Source: Chryseobacterium sp. Leaf405
Lineage (GTDB): Bacteria; Bacteroidota; Bacteroidia; Flavobacteriales; Weeksellaceae
Direction: 5' to 3'
DNA length: 64,000 nucleotides
Assembly: GCF_001425355.1 (NCBI RefSeq)
Contig: NZ_LMQN01000001.1
Location: 496,490 to 560,489 of the forward strand
Below, one piece after another: positions 17,812-27,463 of this stretch. The position numbers were made by a program, and so were the translations under genes. Positions within the stretch are counted from its first letter, which is position 1; each line of letters begins with the position of its first letter. The notes beneath the pieces are model-generated. The model was given only the letters and a program-made list of their open reading frames with translations. It searched no databases and had not been told where the DNA came from.

Positions 17812-18374
17812 ATAGAATTATTTTGCTTGTTGATCACTTTTTTTGCGAGTGCGCCAAAAATTACGCCCAATAAAGATCCAACAAACGCTCCTACCAAAAT
17901 ATCTATCGGGAAATGCACTCCTAAATAAATGCGGCTATACGATACAACGACAGCCCACACAAATATAGCATAAGGAAACCATTTAATTTTATTTTTTAAC
18001 AAAATACTAAGGTAAGATGCCAAAAGGAATGTGTTGGAAGCATGTGCAGAGTAAAATCCGAACTGTCCGCCACACTTTACGATTCTCATGTGATGCTCTA
18101 AAGTGGGGTCATGACAAGGTCTTAATCTTGCCACTCCAAACTTAAAAATACTGGCTAACTGATCTGAAACAGTAACCCCGATTGCTATGAATATCAGGAT
18201 AAAAATTAATGATTTTACCTTGTAATTCTTATACAAAAAATAACATAAAATAATGTATAAAGGAACCCAGATCCAGGTGCTGGAAATGAGCATCCAAAAT
18301 TGGTCGAAAGAAGAATTTCCCAAATTATTGAGAAACAAAAAGACCTTTTTATCTTCCTGAACGATCTCCTCCAT
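17808..18374 (-). CDS. PAP2-family membrane phosphatase
   Basis: A 188-residue integral membrane protein of the PAP2/lipid phosphatase superfamily. The three catalytic motifs can be seen: KFGVARLRPC (motif I-like, K..RxRP), the GFYSAHAS segment (PSGH equivalent, here YSAH), and SRIYLGVHFPIDIL (motif III, SR-x5-H-x3-D). About five to six hydrophobic helices surround them. It probably removes phosphate from a lipid phosphate such as undecaprenyl diphosphate or phosphatidylglycerophosphate; the exact substrate is unknown. It lies 3 bp after the TatA-like gene and overlaps the TPR gene. Confidence 0.88.
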   Translation of the reverse strand: MEEIVQEDKKVFLFLNNLGNSSFDQFWMLISSTWIWVPLYIILCYFLYKNYKVKSLIFILIFIAIGVTVSDQLASIFKFGVARLRPCHDPTLEHHMRIVKCGGQFGFYSAHASNTFLLASYLSILLKNKIKWFPYAIFVWAVVVSYSRIYLGVHFPIDILVGAFVGSLLGVIFGALAKKVINKQNNSI

Positions 18375-18377
18375 GTA

Positions 18378-18713
18378 TTATCTGCTTACAGGACCTTCGT
18401 AAGATTCGTCGTCAGAAGGCTTTAGTTTAGGAGCTTCGTCTGATATTTTTGGTTCAGAAATAACATCTTTATCAATATCTTTCATCGGATTAAAATCTTT
18501 TGCAGCATCTTTTACCTTTTCGATTTCGCGCTTAATCTCAGAAACGGGATTGTCTGTTTCTTTCATGATTTCAGTTTTGATGTCTTCCACTGCGCCACGC
18601 ATTTTTCTTACACCCGACCCTAAGTCACGCGCAATCTGAGGAAGTTTATCAGGTCCGAATAATACGACGATCGCAACTGCAATCAATGCCATTTCTCCAA
18701 TGCTTAATTCCAT
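18378..18713 (-). CDS. tatA: Sec-independent translocase TatA/TatB-like protein
   Basis: A 111-residue single-span protein. The N-terminal helix (about 5-20, GEMALIAVAIVVLFGPDKLPQ) carries the conserved FGPDKLP hinge, and is followed by an amphipathic helix (IARDLGSGVRKMRGAVEDIK) and an acidic, disordered tail. This is the TatA/B/E architecture for twin-arginine export of folded proteins. The GPDKLP form is seen in both TatA and TatB. No tatC is in the window. It heads a minus-strand operon with the PAP2 and TPR genes. Confidence 0.9.
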   Translation of the reverse strand: MELSIGEMALIAVAIVVLFGPDKLPQIARDLGSGVRKMRGAVEDIKTEIMKETDNPVSEIKREIEKVKDAAKDFNPMKDIDKDVISEPKISDEAPKLKPSDDESYEGPVSR

Positions 18714-18865
18714 GATGTAAAATTACAAAAGATATATGAATCTGAATGTGAAATATTAATTTTTAATAAAATATTAAGTTTAGGGTAATTTTACACCTTT
18801 CTTTATCAGTTTAATACGTTTAAAATCCTTTAATAATGACGTTTATATGTATTGATACATTATGT

Positions 18866-20101
18866 TTATTCAACAACATCTTTCCGGATTTCTTTTTTCT
18901 TAAAATTAAAATAGGTAAGAAAAACACTTATTGCCATTAAAATAAATGCCAAAAAGAACGGCGCACCCGGAAATCTGAATGATGATGTTTTTTCACTGAA
19001 GTGATAAAAAAGATTCGTCATCAACGGTGGACCGATTGTAGAAGTTATACTCATTAAACTTGTTAAAGCACCTTGCAATTCACCTTGCTCATTCGCCGGA
19101 ACACCTTTAGAAATAACGGATTGCAGCGAAGGACCGCAAATTCCTCCTAAACAATATGGAATAAGAATTACAAACATCATCCAGCCTTCTGTGGCAAACG
19201 AAAACAGCAACATTCCTATTGCATATAAAGCAAGACCGATGTAAATACTTTTATAATCACCTAATTTCGGAGCTGTCCATCGTATCAAAAATCCCTGAAC
19301 AACTGCTACCAAAAAACCGACAACGCCTAATGAAATTCCGACGGTCAATTCTGTCCATTTAAACTCAGCCATGGTAAAATAACTCCAGTTTGTCTGTACG
19401 GCATGACCTGCGATATATACCAAGAAAAGCGTTAAAACCAATCCCGAAAGTTCAGGATGCTTTAGTAAAAATTTAAATGAACCGATAGGATTTGCGCGCT
19501 TCCAGTCGAATTCTCTTCTTTTGTCTTTATCTAAACTTTCAGGGAGAATAAAATAGCCGTAAAGGAAATTTATCAGACATAAAACTGCCGCTGCATAAAA
19601 AGGAACTCTTGCACCGAAATGTCCCAAAACGCCGCCCAAAAGAGGTCCTATGATAAATCCCAGTCCAAAAGCTGCCCCGATCAATCCAAAATTCTTAGAA
19701 CGGTCTTTATCCGTAGAAATATCTGCGATATAAGCACTTGCCGTGGTAAAACTTGCTCCTGTGATTCCGGCAATGATCCTTCCTACAAAAAGCAATCCGA
19801 TGGTGGGAGCCAAGGCAAGAAAAATATAGTCGACAGCAAATCCAAAAAGGGAAATCAGAATAATCGGTCTTCTTCCGTATTTATCACTTAAATTTCCGAT
19901 AACCGGAGAAAAAAGAAATTGAGTAAAAGCATACGCAAAACCAAGCCATCCACCGTATTTTGCCGCTTCATTTACGCTTCCGTGAATGAGTTCCTCGATA
20001 AGCTTTGGAATTACCGGTATAATAATTCCCAATCCGATTACATCTATTAAAAGAGTAATGAATATAAAACCAATTGCCGCTTTTTTCTTCGAGTTTTCCA
20101 T
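18866..20101 (-). CDS. TetA-like MFS efflux transporter
   Basis: A 411-residue, 12-helix MFS protein of the drug:H+ antiporter-1 (TCR/TetA) type. The loop motif GNLSDKYGRRPIILISL (residues about 69-85) and the motif C region in helix 5 (GAAFGLGFIIGPLLGGVLG) identify an antiporter. Resistance to tetracycline itself is not implied; chromosomal homologues are common in Flavobacteriia and their substrates are usually unknown. Upstream, 96 bp away, is the terminator of secDF. Confidence 0.88.
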   Translation of the reverse strand: MENSKKKAAIGFIFITLLIDVIGLGIIIPVIPKLIEELIHGSVNEAAKYGGWLGFAYAFTQFLFSPVIGNLSDKYGRRPIILISLFGFAVDYIFLALAPTIGLLFVGRIIAGITGASFTTASAYIADISTDKDRSKNFGLIGAAFGLGFIIGPLLGGVLGHFGARVPFYAAAVLCLINFLYGYFILPESLDKDKRREFDWKRANPIGSFKFLLKHPELSGLVLTLFLVYIAGHAVQTNWSYFTMAEFKWTELTVGISLGVVGFLVAVVQGFLIRWTAPKLGDYKSIYIGLALYAIGMLLFSFATEGWMMFVILIPYCLGGICGPSLQSVISKGVPANEQGELQGALTSLMSITSTIGPPLMTNLFYHFSEKTSSFRFPGAPFFLAFILMAISVFLTYFNFKKKEIRKDVVE

Positions 20102-20195
20102 AACCTTGCAAAAATAATCAAATCCAGAAAATAATGATTCTAAATTAAGAACAAATGAAAATGTGAATAGTGAAATAAAAACAACTTACATCCAC

Positions 20196-20226
20196 AAAAA
20201 AAGCCTTTCAATCTGAAAGGCTTTTT
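20196..20226 (-). terminator. terminator of secDF
   Basis: AAAAAGCCTTTCA and TGAAAGGCTTTTT form a stem with a 3-nt loop and T-run on the minus strand, 21 bp after the secDF stop at 20247. Confidence 0.85.
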
Positions 20227-20246
20227 CTTATTTATTGTAGTATAAA

Positions 20247-23144
20247 TTATTTTGAAGCAAGTACTTCTTTATTAGAAGTCGTTTTTCCGTGTACTTCATC
20301 TTCTTTTCCTGTTTTAAGGAAGTCGTAAGCGATTGCCGACGCAACGAAGATGGATGAATAGGTACCGAAAGCAATACCGATTAACATGGCAAACATAAAT
20401 CCTCTCAGGTTATCTCCACCAAAGATAAAGATTGCCAAAATTACAAGGATCGTTGTAAATGAAGTATTGAATGTTCTACCCAATGTACTTGAAATAGAGT
20501 CATCAAACAATCCAGCCAATGTTAAAGATTTTTTCTCTCTTAAATATTCTCTAATTCTGTCGAAGATAATTACGGTATCGTTAATTGAATATCCTAATAC
20601 CGTCAAGATCGCAGCCACAAAATCCTGGTTAATTTCCATGTTGAACGGCATATATTTGTGAAGCAATGAATACGCTCCCAAAATAATAACCGCATCGTGG
20701 AATAATGCCGCAACAGCACCCAATGAGAATTGCCATTTTCTAAATCTTACCAAGATATAGATAAAGATACCTCCCAAAGCAGCTACTACTGCAAGAATAC
20801 CGTGAGTTTTGATGTCATCTGCTACTGTAGGTCCTACTTTTTCAGAAGATACAATTCCTGCATGTTCTTTGTCGGCAGATTTGAAATCACTTAATGTTAT
20901 ATTTGAAGGTAAACTTGATTTCAAACCTTCATACAATTTCTGTTCTACAGTCTGGTCAGCTTTCAGAGATTCATCTTCAATAAGGTAATCTGTAGAGATT
21001 TTCAATTGCTTAGAATTACCAAAAGTTTTAGCTTCTACAGAAGAATTCTTACCATCTTCCGTCTGGAATATTTTTACTAATTTACTTTCAACATCTTCAG
21101 CATTTACATCTTTATCAAATCTTACCACGTAGTTTCTACCCCCTGTAAAATCGATTCCGTATTTAAATCCGTGAATCGCAATCGATGCAATACAAACCAC
21201 TGTTAAAACAGCTGAAACGATGTAAGCATATTTTCTTTTTCCGATAAAATCGATCCAAGTATTTCTGAAAAGGTTCTTCGTTGGAGCCGTCCAAACAGAA
21301 AGGCCTTTTCCTTTGTTCAATCTAGAGAAGATCATTACTCTTGAAAGCAATACGGAAGTAAAGAATGTCATTAAGATACCAATTCCTAATGTTAAAGCAA
21401 ATCCTTTGATTGGACCTGTTCCGAATAAGAAAAGTACACCTGCCGTTAATAATGTCGTTAAGTGACCATCGACAATTGCACTTAATGCATGTTTGAAACC
21501 GTCTTTATAAGCCTCTAAGATACTTTTTCCTGCAAATAATTCTTCCTTCGTTCTTTCGTAAATAATTACGTTTGTATCAACTGCCATCGCCATTGTAAGT
21601 ACAATACCTGCGATACCCGGAAGCGTTAATGTAAAGTCTCCGGAATCCATAATTCCGAAAATATAGAATAAGTTGACAATCATCGCAATTACAGCGTATA
21701 CCCCTGCACCACCATAATAGAAAATGATATAAACGATAATAATTAAAAATGCAATAGCAAATGACATAACTCCCGCATCAATAGACTCTTGTCCTAATGA
21801 CGGACCTACCTGAGTAGCCTGAACAACTTTTGCACCTGCAGGCAATTTACCAGCACCTAATACATCAACAAGTTCTTTCGCTTCTTCCTGCGTATAGTTA
21901 CCGGAAATTCTTGTGCTTCCGTTAGGAATTACACTCTGTACATTCGGTGCACTGTATACTCTGTTATCAAGCGTAACTGCTACAGGCTTCTGAATGTTTT
22001 TCTCAGTTAAAGTTTTCCAGTCTTTCGCTCCTTTAGAATCCATCTGCATGCTAACTTCGATTCTTCCAAGTTCGTCATAGCTGATGCTTGCTTTTTCTAC
22101 AGAACCATCAACCGGTGCTTTTTGGTTGATACTTCCTCTGATTGCATATAGAACCAAACTTTCACGATCTGAATCGTCCGGTTTGTAACCCCACATGAAC
22201 TGAGTATATTTAATATTAGCCGGACGTAATGTCTGAGCTATTTTACTATTTAAAATTTTGTTTACAACAGCTGTATCAGACAATTTAACGCTTCCTACTG
22301 AGCTTGGATTTGCTGATTTACCACCTTGTAATAAATTCATGAAGTTTACATTTTTTGCAACTCCGATAGAATCTCCTTTCGTAGCAACTGCTGCACTTAA
22401 TGATTGGAAATAAGGCGCAATTTCAGGAATCTGCTGTACTTCCCAGAACTGAAGTTTTGCAGAAGTCTGAAGCATTTTCTTCACCTTATCGATGTCCTTC
22501 ATACCAGGCATTTCCACAGAAATTCTAGCGGTACCAGGTACTCTCTGAACATTCGGCTGGATTGCTCCCAACTTATCAATTCTTGTTCTGATAACTTCAA
22601 AAGCAGTACCTACAGAAGCATCAATTTTTCTTTTAACAATGCTTTTTACCTGATCATCAGGCGTATTGTACTTTACCTCAGAAAGACCAGTGTTTCCGAA
22701 AAGTTCCGGATCTGCCAATTTTAGATTTGTACCTTTTGCTTTGTTGATGGCATCAAACTGATCAAAGAAATTATCGATGTAAGCCTTGGTAGAGTTTTTC
22801 TGAACTTCATCGGTTTTGTTTAAAGCCTCGATAAGGATCGGGTTGGTAGAATAATTTGTAAGATCATTCACAAGATCTCTCTGATTAATCTCCAAAAGAA
22901 CGTTAATCCCCCCTTTTAAGTCAAGACCAAGCTTCATTTCTTTGTCTTTAGCTCTTGAATAATAAAGCTTTGTAAAACCAAGATTCAGAGTATCTTCCTT
23001 CAGTCGTTTGATCTCTTTCTCGTTTCCGTTCGCAGCCTCAATCTGCGATTCAATTTTGCTGGCGTACCAGGTTGGTAAAAGCTCGTTTAAGCAGATCAAC
23101 CCCAGGACAATAGCAACAATTGTAATAAGTCCTTTTCCTTGCAT
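20247..23144 (-). CDS. secDF: SecDF fusion, protein translocase accessory subunit
   Basis: A 965-residue fusion of SecD and SecF, the RND-related proton-driven partner that helps pull proteins through SecYEG. After the first helix (about 6-23) comes the SecD periplasmic domain with the GLDLKGGINVLLE motif. Then follow six helices with VDTNVIIYERTKEEL, and, after about residue 640, the SecF half with GIDFTGGRNYVV and the D4-type motif YSINDTVIIFDRIREYLRE. The fused form is usual in Bacteroidota. It stands alone between a promoter-like box and a strong terminator. Confidence 0.96.
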   Translation of the reverse strand: MQGKGLITIVAIVLGLICLNELLPTWYASKIESQIEAANGNEKEIKRLKEDTLNLGFTKLYYSRAKDKEMKLGLDLKGGINVLLEINQRDLVNDLTNYSTNPILIEALNKTDEVQKNSTKAYIDNFFDQFDAINKAKGTNLKLADPELFGNTGLSEVKYNTPDDQVKSIVKRKIDASVGTAFEVIRTRIDKLGAIQPNVQRVPGTARISVEMPGMKDIDKVKKMLQTSAKLQFWEVQQIPEIAPYFQSLSAAVATKGDSIGVAKNVNFMNLLQGGKSANPSSVGSVKLSDTAVVNKILNSKIAQTLRPANIKYTQFMWGYKPDDSDRESLVLYAIRGSINQKAPVDGSVEKASISYDELGRIEVSMQMDSKGAKDWKTLTEKNIQKPVAVTLDNRVYSAPNVQSVIPNGSTRISGNYTQEEAKELVDVLGAGKLPAGAKVVQATQVGPSLGQESIDAGVMSFAIAFLIIIVYIIFYYGGAGVYAVIAMIVNLFYIFGIMDSGDFTLTLPGIAGIVLTMAMAVDTNVIIYERTKEELFAGKSILEAYKDGFKHALSAIVDGHLTTLLTAGVLFLFGTGPIKGFALTLGIGILMTFFTSVLLSRVMIFSRLNKGKGLSVWTAPTKNLFRNTWIDFIGKRKYAYIVSAVLTVVCIASIAIHGFKYGIDFTGGRNYVVRFDKDVNAEDVESKLVKIFQTEDGKNSSVEAKTFGNSKQLKISTDYLIEDESLKADQTVEQKLYEGLKSSLPSNITLSDFKSADKEHAGIVSSEKVGPTVADDIKTHGILAVVAALGGIFIYILVRFRKWQFSLGAVAALFHDAVIILGAYSLLHKYMPFNMEINQDFVAAILTVLGYSINDTVIIFDRIREYLREKKSLTLAGLFDDSISSTLGRTFNTSFTTILVILAIFIFGGDNLRGFMFAMLIGIAFGTYSSIFVASAIAYDFLKTGKEDEVHGKTTSNKEVLASK

Positions 23145-23173
23145 TTTGTTATAACTACGTTAAATTAAGTCGG

Positions 23174-23181
23174 CAAATATA
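23174..23181 (-). promoter_or_regulatory. -7 box candidate for secDF
   Basis: On the minus strand TATATTTG matches TAnnTTTG, about 30 bp before the secDF start at 23144. No clear -33 TTG was found. Confidence 0.35.
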
Positions 23182-23359
23182 ATCATTTTATTGAATTTTA
23201 TGAATTATTAACAACAGAAATCGTTTATTTTCAGATATATCGGTATTGTTATTTGGATTTCAGATTTAATAATTTTTTGAGAGTATTGTAGTGAATTTTT
23301 CAAATTTTGATTGGTATGAAATTTTCATTCAGATTTAATACACTAAATATCAAAATATT

Positions 23360-24724
23360 ATGAAAAAACTACTTTTTATGGGAGGGATTTTTTCTTCTCT
23401 AATCCTTAATTCGCAGACAATCGCTCTGCAGGAATTTGCTACCGGGTTTACCGCTCCGGTAGAGATTGTGAATGTAAACGACAACAGGCTTTTTGTTGTG
23501 CAGCAGAACGGAATTATTAAAATTGTACAACCTAACGGAACTGTGAATTCGACTGATTTTCTAAATATCAGTTCGAAAATCACTTATGGGGGAGAAAGAG
23601 GACTTTTAGGAATGGCATTTCACCCGCAATACTCGACTAATGGGTATTTTTTTGTGTATTATAATAATACAGCAGGAAATATTACGGTAGCGAGATACAC
23701 GGTAACTGCCGATGCAAATGTTGCTGATCCTGCCACCGAAAAGATTATATTAAACATTCCAAAACCTTTCGATAATCACAATGGAGGAAGTATTCATTTT
23801 GCTCCAGACGGAAATCTGTGGGTGGTAACCGGTGATGGAGGAAGTGGCGGAGATCCCAACAATAATGCACAGAATAAAAATTCTTTGTTAGGAAAAATGT
23901 TAAGAATTGATGTAAATGCTACAGGAGCTTATAATATTCCTTCGGGTAACCCTTTTGTGGGTGTAGATGGTGCTGATGAAGTATGGGCTTACGGATTGAG
24001 AAATGCCTGGAAATTTAATTTCGATACCGTTTCAGGAAATGTGATGATTGCCGACGTCGGACAGGGGCAGATTGAAGAAATCAACAGAATGCCGATAACT
24101 CAGGCAGGAATCAATTACGGATGGCGTTGCTATGAAGGAAATAACAGTTACAATACAACAGGTTGTGCGGCTCAGTCAACGATGACTTTTCCGGTTTCGG
24201 TCTATGATCATTCGGGAGGTAAATGTTCTATTACGGGAGGTTATGTGTACAGAGGCTCGCTCTATCCCGCATTACAAGGAAAATATATTTTCGCAGATTA
24301 TTGTTCTACACAAATTGGAATATTAAATACAGACAATTCAATTACGTGGACGCCAGCTTTTACAGGAAATAATTTCTCAACCTTCGGAGTTAACAATCAA
24401 AATGAATTATTTGTAGCAGCAGTGAATAACGGAAAAATATTCAGAATAACCACAAGCGGGACTTTATCATCTTTAGAAACAGATAATTTATCACAGATCA
24501 GAATTTATCCTAATCCTGCTTCTGAAAAAGTTTTCGTTGAAGGATTAACAGACCAAAATATTTCCGCTGATATCATCAGTACGGAAGGAAAAATTATATT
24601 AAAATCTGCTAAAGTCGAAAATGATGGAAGTATTGATATCACAGGAATTCCTGCGGGCGTTTATTATCTCAATTTAAAATCCGGGGATTTACGATCTTAC
24701 AGTCAGAAATTAATTATCAAATAA
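23360..24724 (+). CDS. secreted PQQ-type sugar dehydrogenase homologue with T9SS tail
   Basis: A 454-residue protein: signal peptide (about 1-18, SLILNSQ), then a GSDH/sorbosone dehydrogenase six-bladed propeller (about 20-365). Recognisable elements are GERGLLGMAFHPQY, NHNGGSIHFAPDGNLWVVTGDGG, VWAYGLRNAWKFNFD and the conserved C-terminal blade. These are the family's cofactor and calcium regions. The last 75 residues (from IRIYPNPASEKVFVEG to QKLIIK) are a type A T9SS sorting domain, so the enzyme should be surface-released. Aldose-sugar oxidation with PQQ is the family activity; actual substrate and cofactor loading are not shown by the sequence. Confidence 0.88.
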   Translation: MKKLLFMGGIFSSLILNSQTIALQEFATGFTAPVEIVNVNDNRLFVVQQNGIIKIVQPNGTVNSTDFLNISSKITYGGERGLLGMAFHPQYSTNGYFFVYYNNTAGNITVARYTVTADANVADPATEKIILNIPKPFDNHNGGSIHFAPDGNLWVVTGDGGSGGDPNNNAQNKNSLLGKMLRIDVNATGAYNIPSGNPFVGVDGADEVWAYGLRNAWKFNFDTVSGNVMIADVGQGQIEEINRMPITQAGINYGWRCYEGNNSYNTTGCAAQSTMTFPVSVYDHSGGKCSITGGYVYRGSLYPALQGKYIFADYCSTQIGILNTDNSITWTPAFTGNNFSTFGVNNQNELFVAAVNNGKIFRITTSGTLSSLETDNLSQIRIYPNPASEKVFVEGLTDQNISADIISTEGKIILKSAKVENDGSIDITGIPAGVYYLNLKSGDLRSYSQKLIIK

Positions 24725-24745
24725 AAATATTTTCAGACATTTTTG

Positions 24746-24776
24746 AAAGCCTCAAACATTTGGTTGGGGCTTTTTT
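24746..24776 (+). terminator. terminator overlapping the end of the convergent gene
   Basis: GCCTCAA pairs with TTGGGGC (one G-T wobble), followed by six T residues. It is 22 bp after the stop at 24724 and lies partly inside the last codons of the minus-strand gene that ends at 24752. Confidence 0.65.
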
Positions 24777-25960
24777 AATAGATATAAAATAAAAAATATC
24801 GGCAAAATCAATAGTAATCTGATGGGTAAAGAGAATCTTTCCACTTCATTATCGAACAAATAATTGGGAACAAGCGTTACAAGTAGAAAAGAAATAATAA
24901 AAAATGCGATTTCTAAATTTGATAATTTTCCTGTTTTTTCTTTTTTCATTGTAAACTTTGAACTTAAGATCCAAAAAGCCAAAAATAAAATCATAAAAGG
25001 AAATGTCCAGATTCTATAGGTATCATATGCTACCGCATGAAGCAATAAAGGAAGAATTGAAATAGCCACTACAATACCAAATAGTTGTAAATTATATTTC
25101 AGCTTAAATTCTCTAAAAATCATCCATATTGAAAATAAAATTGGAATACCATAAAAAATCGTTCCTTTTGAGAGAAATATCCTTTGTATAAAACTACTAC
25201 TTTCCTCTTTGAAGTAATAGCTGAAACTTTTGGTATATGCTGAGGAAACTGAATCAGCAGTTTTTTCTGAGATAAAAGGAACTTCTTTTAAATACTTAAC
25301 AATCACAGAAAAATGGATTTCATTATTAGTTTCCTGAAAAGTAGAAATTAAAATTGTCGTTGCAACGGGCAGTGCTAAAAAAAGGATGAGCTTTTTTAAA
25401 ATAATACTAGAAAATATATTTTTCAAAGAAAATCTTTCAACAGAAATTTCATTGACTATTAAAGCAAAGCAACTGATTGGCAGCATCAAAAAAAATGAAA
25501 TTTCATGAATAAAAATACTGAACATTGCGACGATTGGTGCAAGAAATAACTTCTTTCGTTTGATCAGAAAAATAACTAAAATCGTTAGCAAAAAAACCAC
25601 ATGATCCAAATATCCAATCAGATGTGCAGAAAAAATAATGTACTGTGAAAGAAAAAACATCAGAAAAAACAATATTCTGTAAAAACTATTTTCCTGTTGA
25701 TAAATTTCCTTTAACGCAATATTGAAAATCAAAACATACAACAGAAACAATATTCCTGCAGAAAGAATTAAAATAGAAAATTCAGTTTTCTCAAAAAGTA
25801 ATCCGAAAATTTCTCCTGCCAGCCCTCTTTTAGTAAAACCAAACCTGTAATCCATCATCCAGTGAGCTTCAGACCAGTCGTTTGGTGACCTCAACGTTTT
25901 TAAAACACTAAAAATCAGTGAATACACAAAAAGTACAAACAAGAGAACTTTCCTGTTCAT
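24752..25960 (-). CDS. polytopic membrane protein, function unknown
   Basis: A 402-residue inner-membrane protein with about ten hydrophobic helices. The first loop carries a striking conserved-looking segment, WMMDYRFGFTKRGLAGEI (residues about 34-51), facing outside between helix 1 and 2, and a long polar loop around 215-260 contains Ser/Tyr-rich sequence. The layout resembles multi-spanning glycosyltransferase-like or polysaccharide-assembly proteins (GT-C or EpsG style), but no diagnostic motif is visible, so I leave the function open. It starts 4 bp after the hemN stop and is cotranscribed with it. Confidence 0.75.
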   Translation of the reverse strand: MNRKVLLFVLFVYSLIFSVLKTLRSPNDWSEAHWMMDYRFGFTKRGLAGEIFGLLFEKTEFSILILSAGILFLLYVLIFNIALKEIYQQENSFYRILFFLMFFLSQYIIFSAHLIGYLDHVVFLLTILVIFLIKRKKLFLAPIVAMFSIFIHEISFFLMLPISCFALIVNEISVERFSLKNIFSSIILKKLILFLALPVATTILISTFQETNNEIHFSVIVKYLKEVPFISEKTADSVSSAYTKSFSYYFKEESSSFIQRIFLSKGTIFYGIPILFSIWMIFREFKLKYNLQLFGIVVAISILPLLLHAVAYDTYRIWTFPFMILFLAFWILSSKFTMKKEKTGKLSNLEIAFFIISFLLVTLVPNYLFDNEVERFSLPIRLLLILPIFFILYLLKKPQPNV

Positions 25961-25964
25961 CTAT

Positions 25965-27323
25965 TTAGATTGTCATTGAGAAAATTCTCGTTTCCGGTTT
26001 GTTCCTCATCATTCTAAGATCAAAAACCATTGCTACATTTCTTGTAAATGCTCTCCCTTTTTCTGTTATCTGAATATGATGATCATTAATTTCAACCAAT
26101 TCATCTTTTTCCATTTCCTTTAACATTTCAAAGGCATTTTCTAATTCAGGGAAAGAATTATTAACATCGAAAGTTGTTTCAAGCTGACACATTAAATTCA
26201 AAATATGTCTTCTTACCGTAAGATCTTCTTCATTCAGAATATGCCCTTTTACAACAGGAATTTCACCTTCTTCAACTGCTTTTTGATACTCCTCCACCGT
26301 TTTTACATTTTGTGCAAAAGCATACCAGGAATCTGAAATGGCAGACATCCCCAAACCAACCATCAGCTGGGTTTTGCTTGAAGTGTAACCCATGAAATTT
26401 CTGTGAAGCTTTTTTTGAATTAAAGATTGGTACAAGTCATCATGTTCCAAAGAAAAATGATCCATTCCAACTTCGATATAGCCTAATTCTTCCAGCAGTT
26501 TTTTACCATCCTCGTATAAACGGCGCTTTTCTTCACCGCTCGGTAAATCATTTTCATCAAAACCTCTTTGTCCAACCCCTTTTACCCACGGAACGTGTGC
26601 GTAAGAATAAAATGCCAGACGATCAGGCTTTAATTCCATTGTTTTGCGGATGGTATTTTCCATGGCTTCCCAGGTCTGGTGCGGAAGTCCGAAAACCAAA
26701 TCATGACTTATTCCTCTATAACCAATTTCCTTAGCCCATTCCGTCACTTCCTTCACCTTCTCAAAAGGCTGAATTCTGTTGATGGCTTTCTGAACTTTCG
26801 GATCATAATCCTGTACTCCAAAACTCACTCTTCTGAAGCCAAGATCATACAAAGTGGTAAGATGTTCTCTCGTTGTATTATTTGGATGACCTTCGAAAGA
26901 AAATTCCTGATGTTCTGCAATATCAACCGTTTCGAAAATTCCTTCCAATAAAGTTTTTAAATTCTTAGGAGAGAAAAAAGTCGGAGTTCCTCCACCTAAA
27001 TGAAGTTCCTTCAGTTTTGGTTTTTCATTGAAAAGCTTCAGGTATAGGTACCATTCTTTCAATACACTTTCAAGATATGGAATTTCAACGCTGTGCTGTT
27101 TTGTAATACGCTTATGGCACGCACAAAACGTACATAAAGCCTCGCAGAAAGGCAGGTGAATATAAATAGAAATTCCTTCTTCTGCATTCGTTTCCTTAAA
27201 AGTTCTGATTACACTTTGTTTCCACTGTTCCGGAGAGAAAGAATTTTCGTCCCAATAAGGAACTGTAGGATAAGATGTATATCTTGGTCCCGGAATATTA
27301 TATTTATCTATTAAAGAATTCAT
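25965..27323 (-). CDS. hemN: oxygen-independent coproporphyrinogen III dehydrogenase
   Basis: A 452-residue radical SAM enzyme that oxidatively decarboxylates coproporphyrinogen III to protoporphyrinogen IX without O2. The cluster motif is C60-EAL-C64-TF-C67 followed by C69, the CxxxCxxCxC form typical of HemN proper. The SAM-binding GGGTPTF and the N-terminal PRYTSYPT segment needed for substrate handling are present, as is the C-terminal HemN domain. Upstream lies a -7 box and a 24-bp dyad that may be an operator. An unrelated-looking membrane gene follows 4 bp downstream. Confidence 0.96.
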   Translation of the reverse strand: MNSLIDKYNIPGPRYTSYPTVPYWDENSFSPEQWKQSVIRTFKETNAEEGISIYIHLPFCEALCTFCACHKRITKQHSVEIPYLESVLKEWYLYLKLFNEKPKLKELHLGGGTPTFFSPKNLKTLLEGIFETVDIAEHQEFSFEGHPNNTTREHLTTLYDLGFRRVSFGVQDYDPKVQKAINRIQPFEKVKEVTEWAKEIGYRGISHDLVFGLPHQTWEAMENTIRKTMELKPDRLAFYSYAHVPWVKGVGQRGFDENDLPSGEEKRRLYEDGKKLLEELGYIEVGMDHFSLEHDDLYQSLIQKKLHRNFMGYTSSKTQLMVGLGMSAISDSWYAFAQNVKTVEEYQKAVEEGEIPVVKGHILNEEDLTVRRHILNLMCQLETTFDVNNSFPELENAFEMLKEMEKDELVEINDHHIQITEKGRAFTRNVAMVFDLRMMRNKPETRIFSMTI

Positions 27324-27343
27324 TGTAAATGTAAAATTTTAAC

Positions 27344-27379
27344 ATGAACTTCCAAATGGAAATTCATTATGCAAAATTA
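27344..27379 (-). promoter_or_regulatory. hemN promoter box with an operator-like dyad
   Basis: On the minus strand TAATTTTG (27379-27372) fits TAnnTTTG. Immediately downstream is an imperfect 24-bp palindrome (27344-27367) with arms ATGAACTTCCA and TGGAAATTCAT, one mismatch, around AA. It sits near the expected transcript start and 21 bp before the hemN ATG, where a repressor or oxygen/haem-responsive factor could bind. Confidence 0.4.
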
Positions 27380-27463
27380 AATATATCTGATGAATTTTGA
27401 ACTATGAAATATATTAGTCTCTTTTTTCGAAATTTATAATGAGTCTAAATACTTTTATTTAAT

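Noticed and set aside
18866-20101. Acquired tetracycline resistance gene
   Set aside because: It is TetA-like in fold, but composition and neighbours are chromosomal and no mobile element surrounds it.
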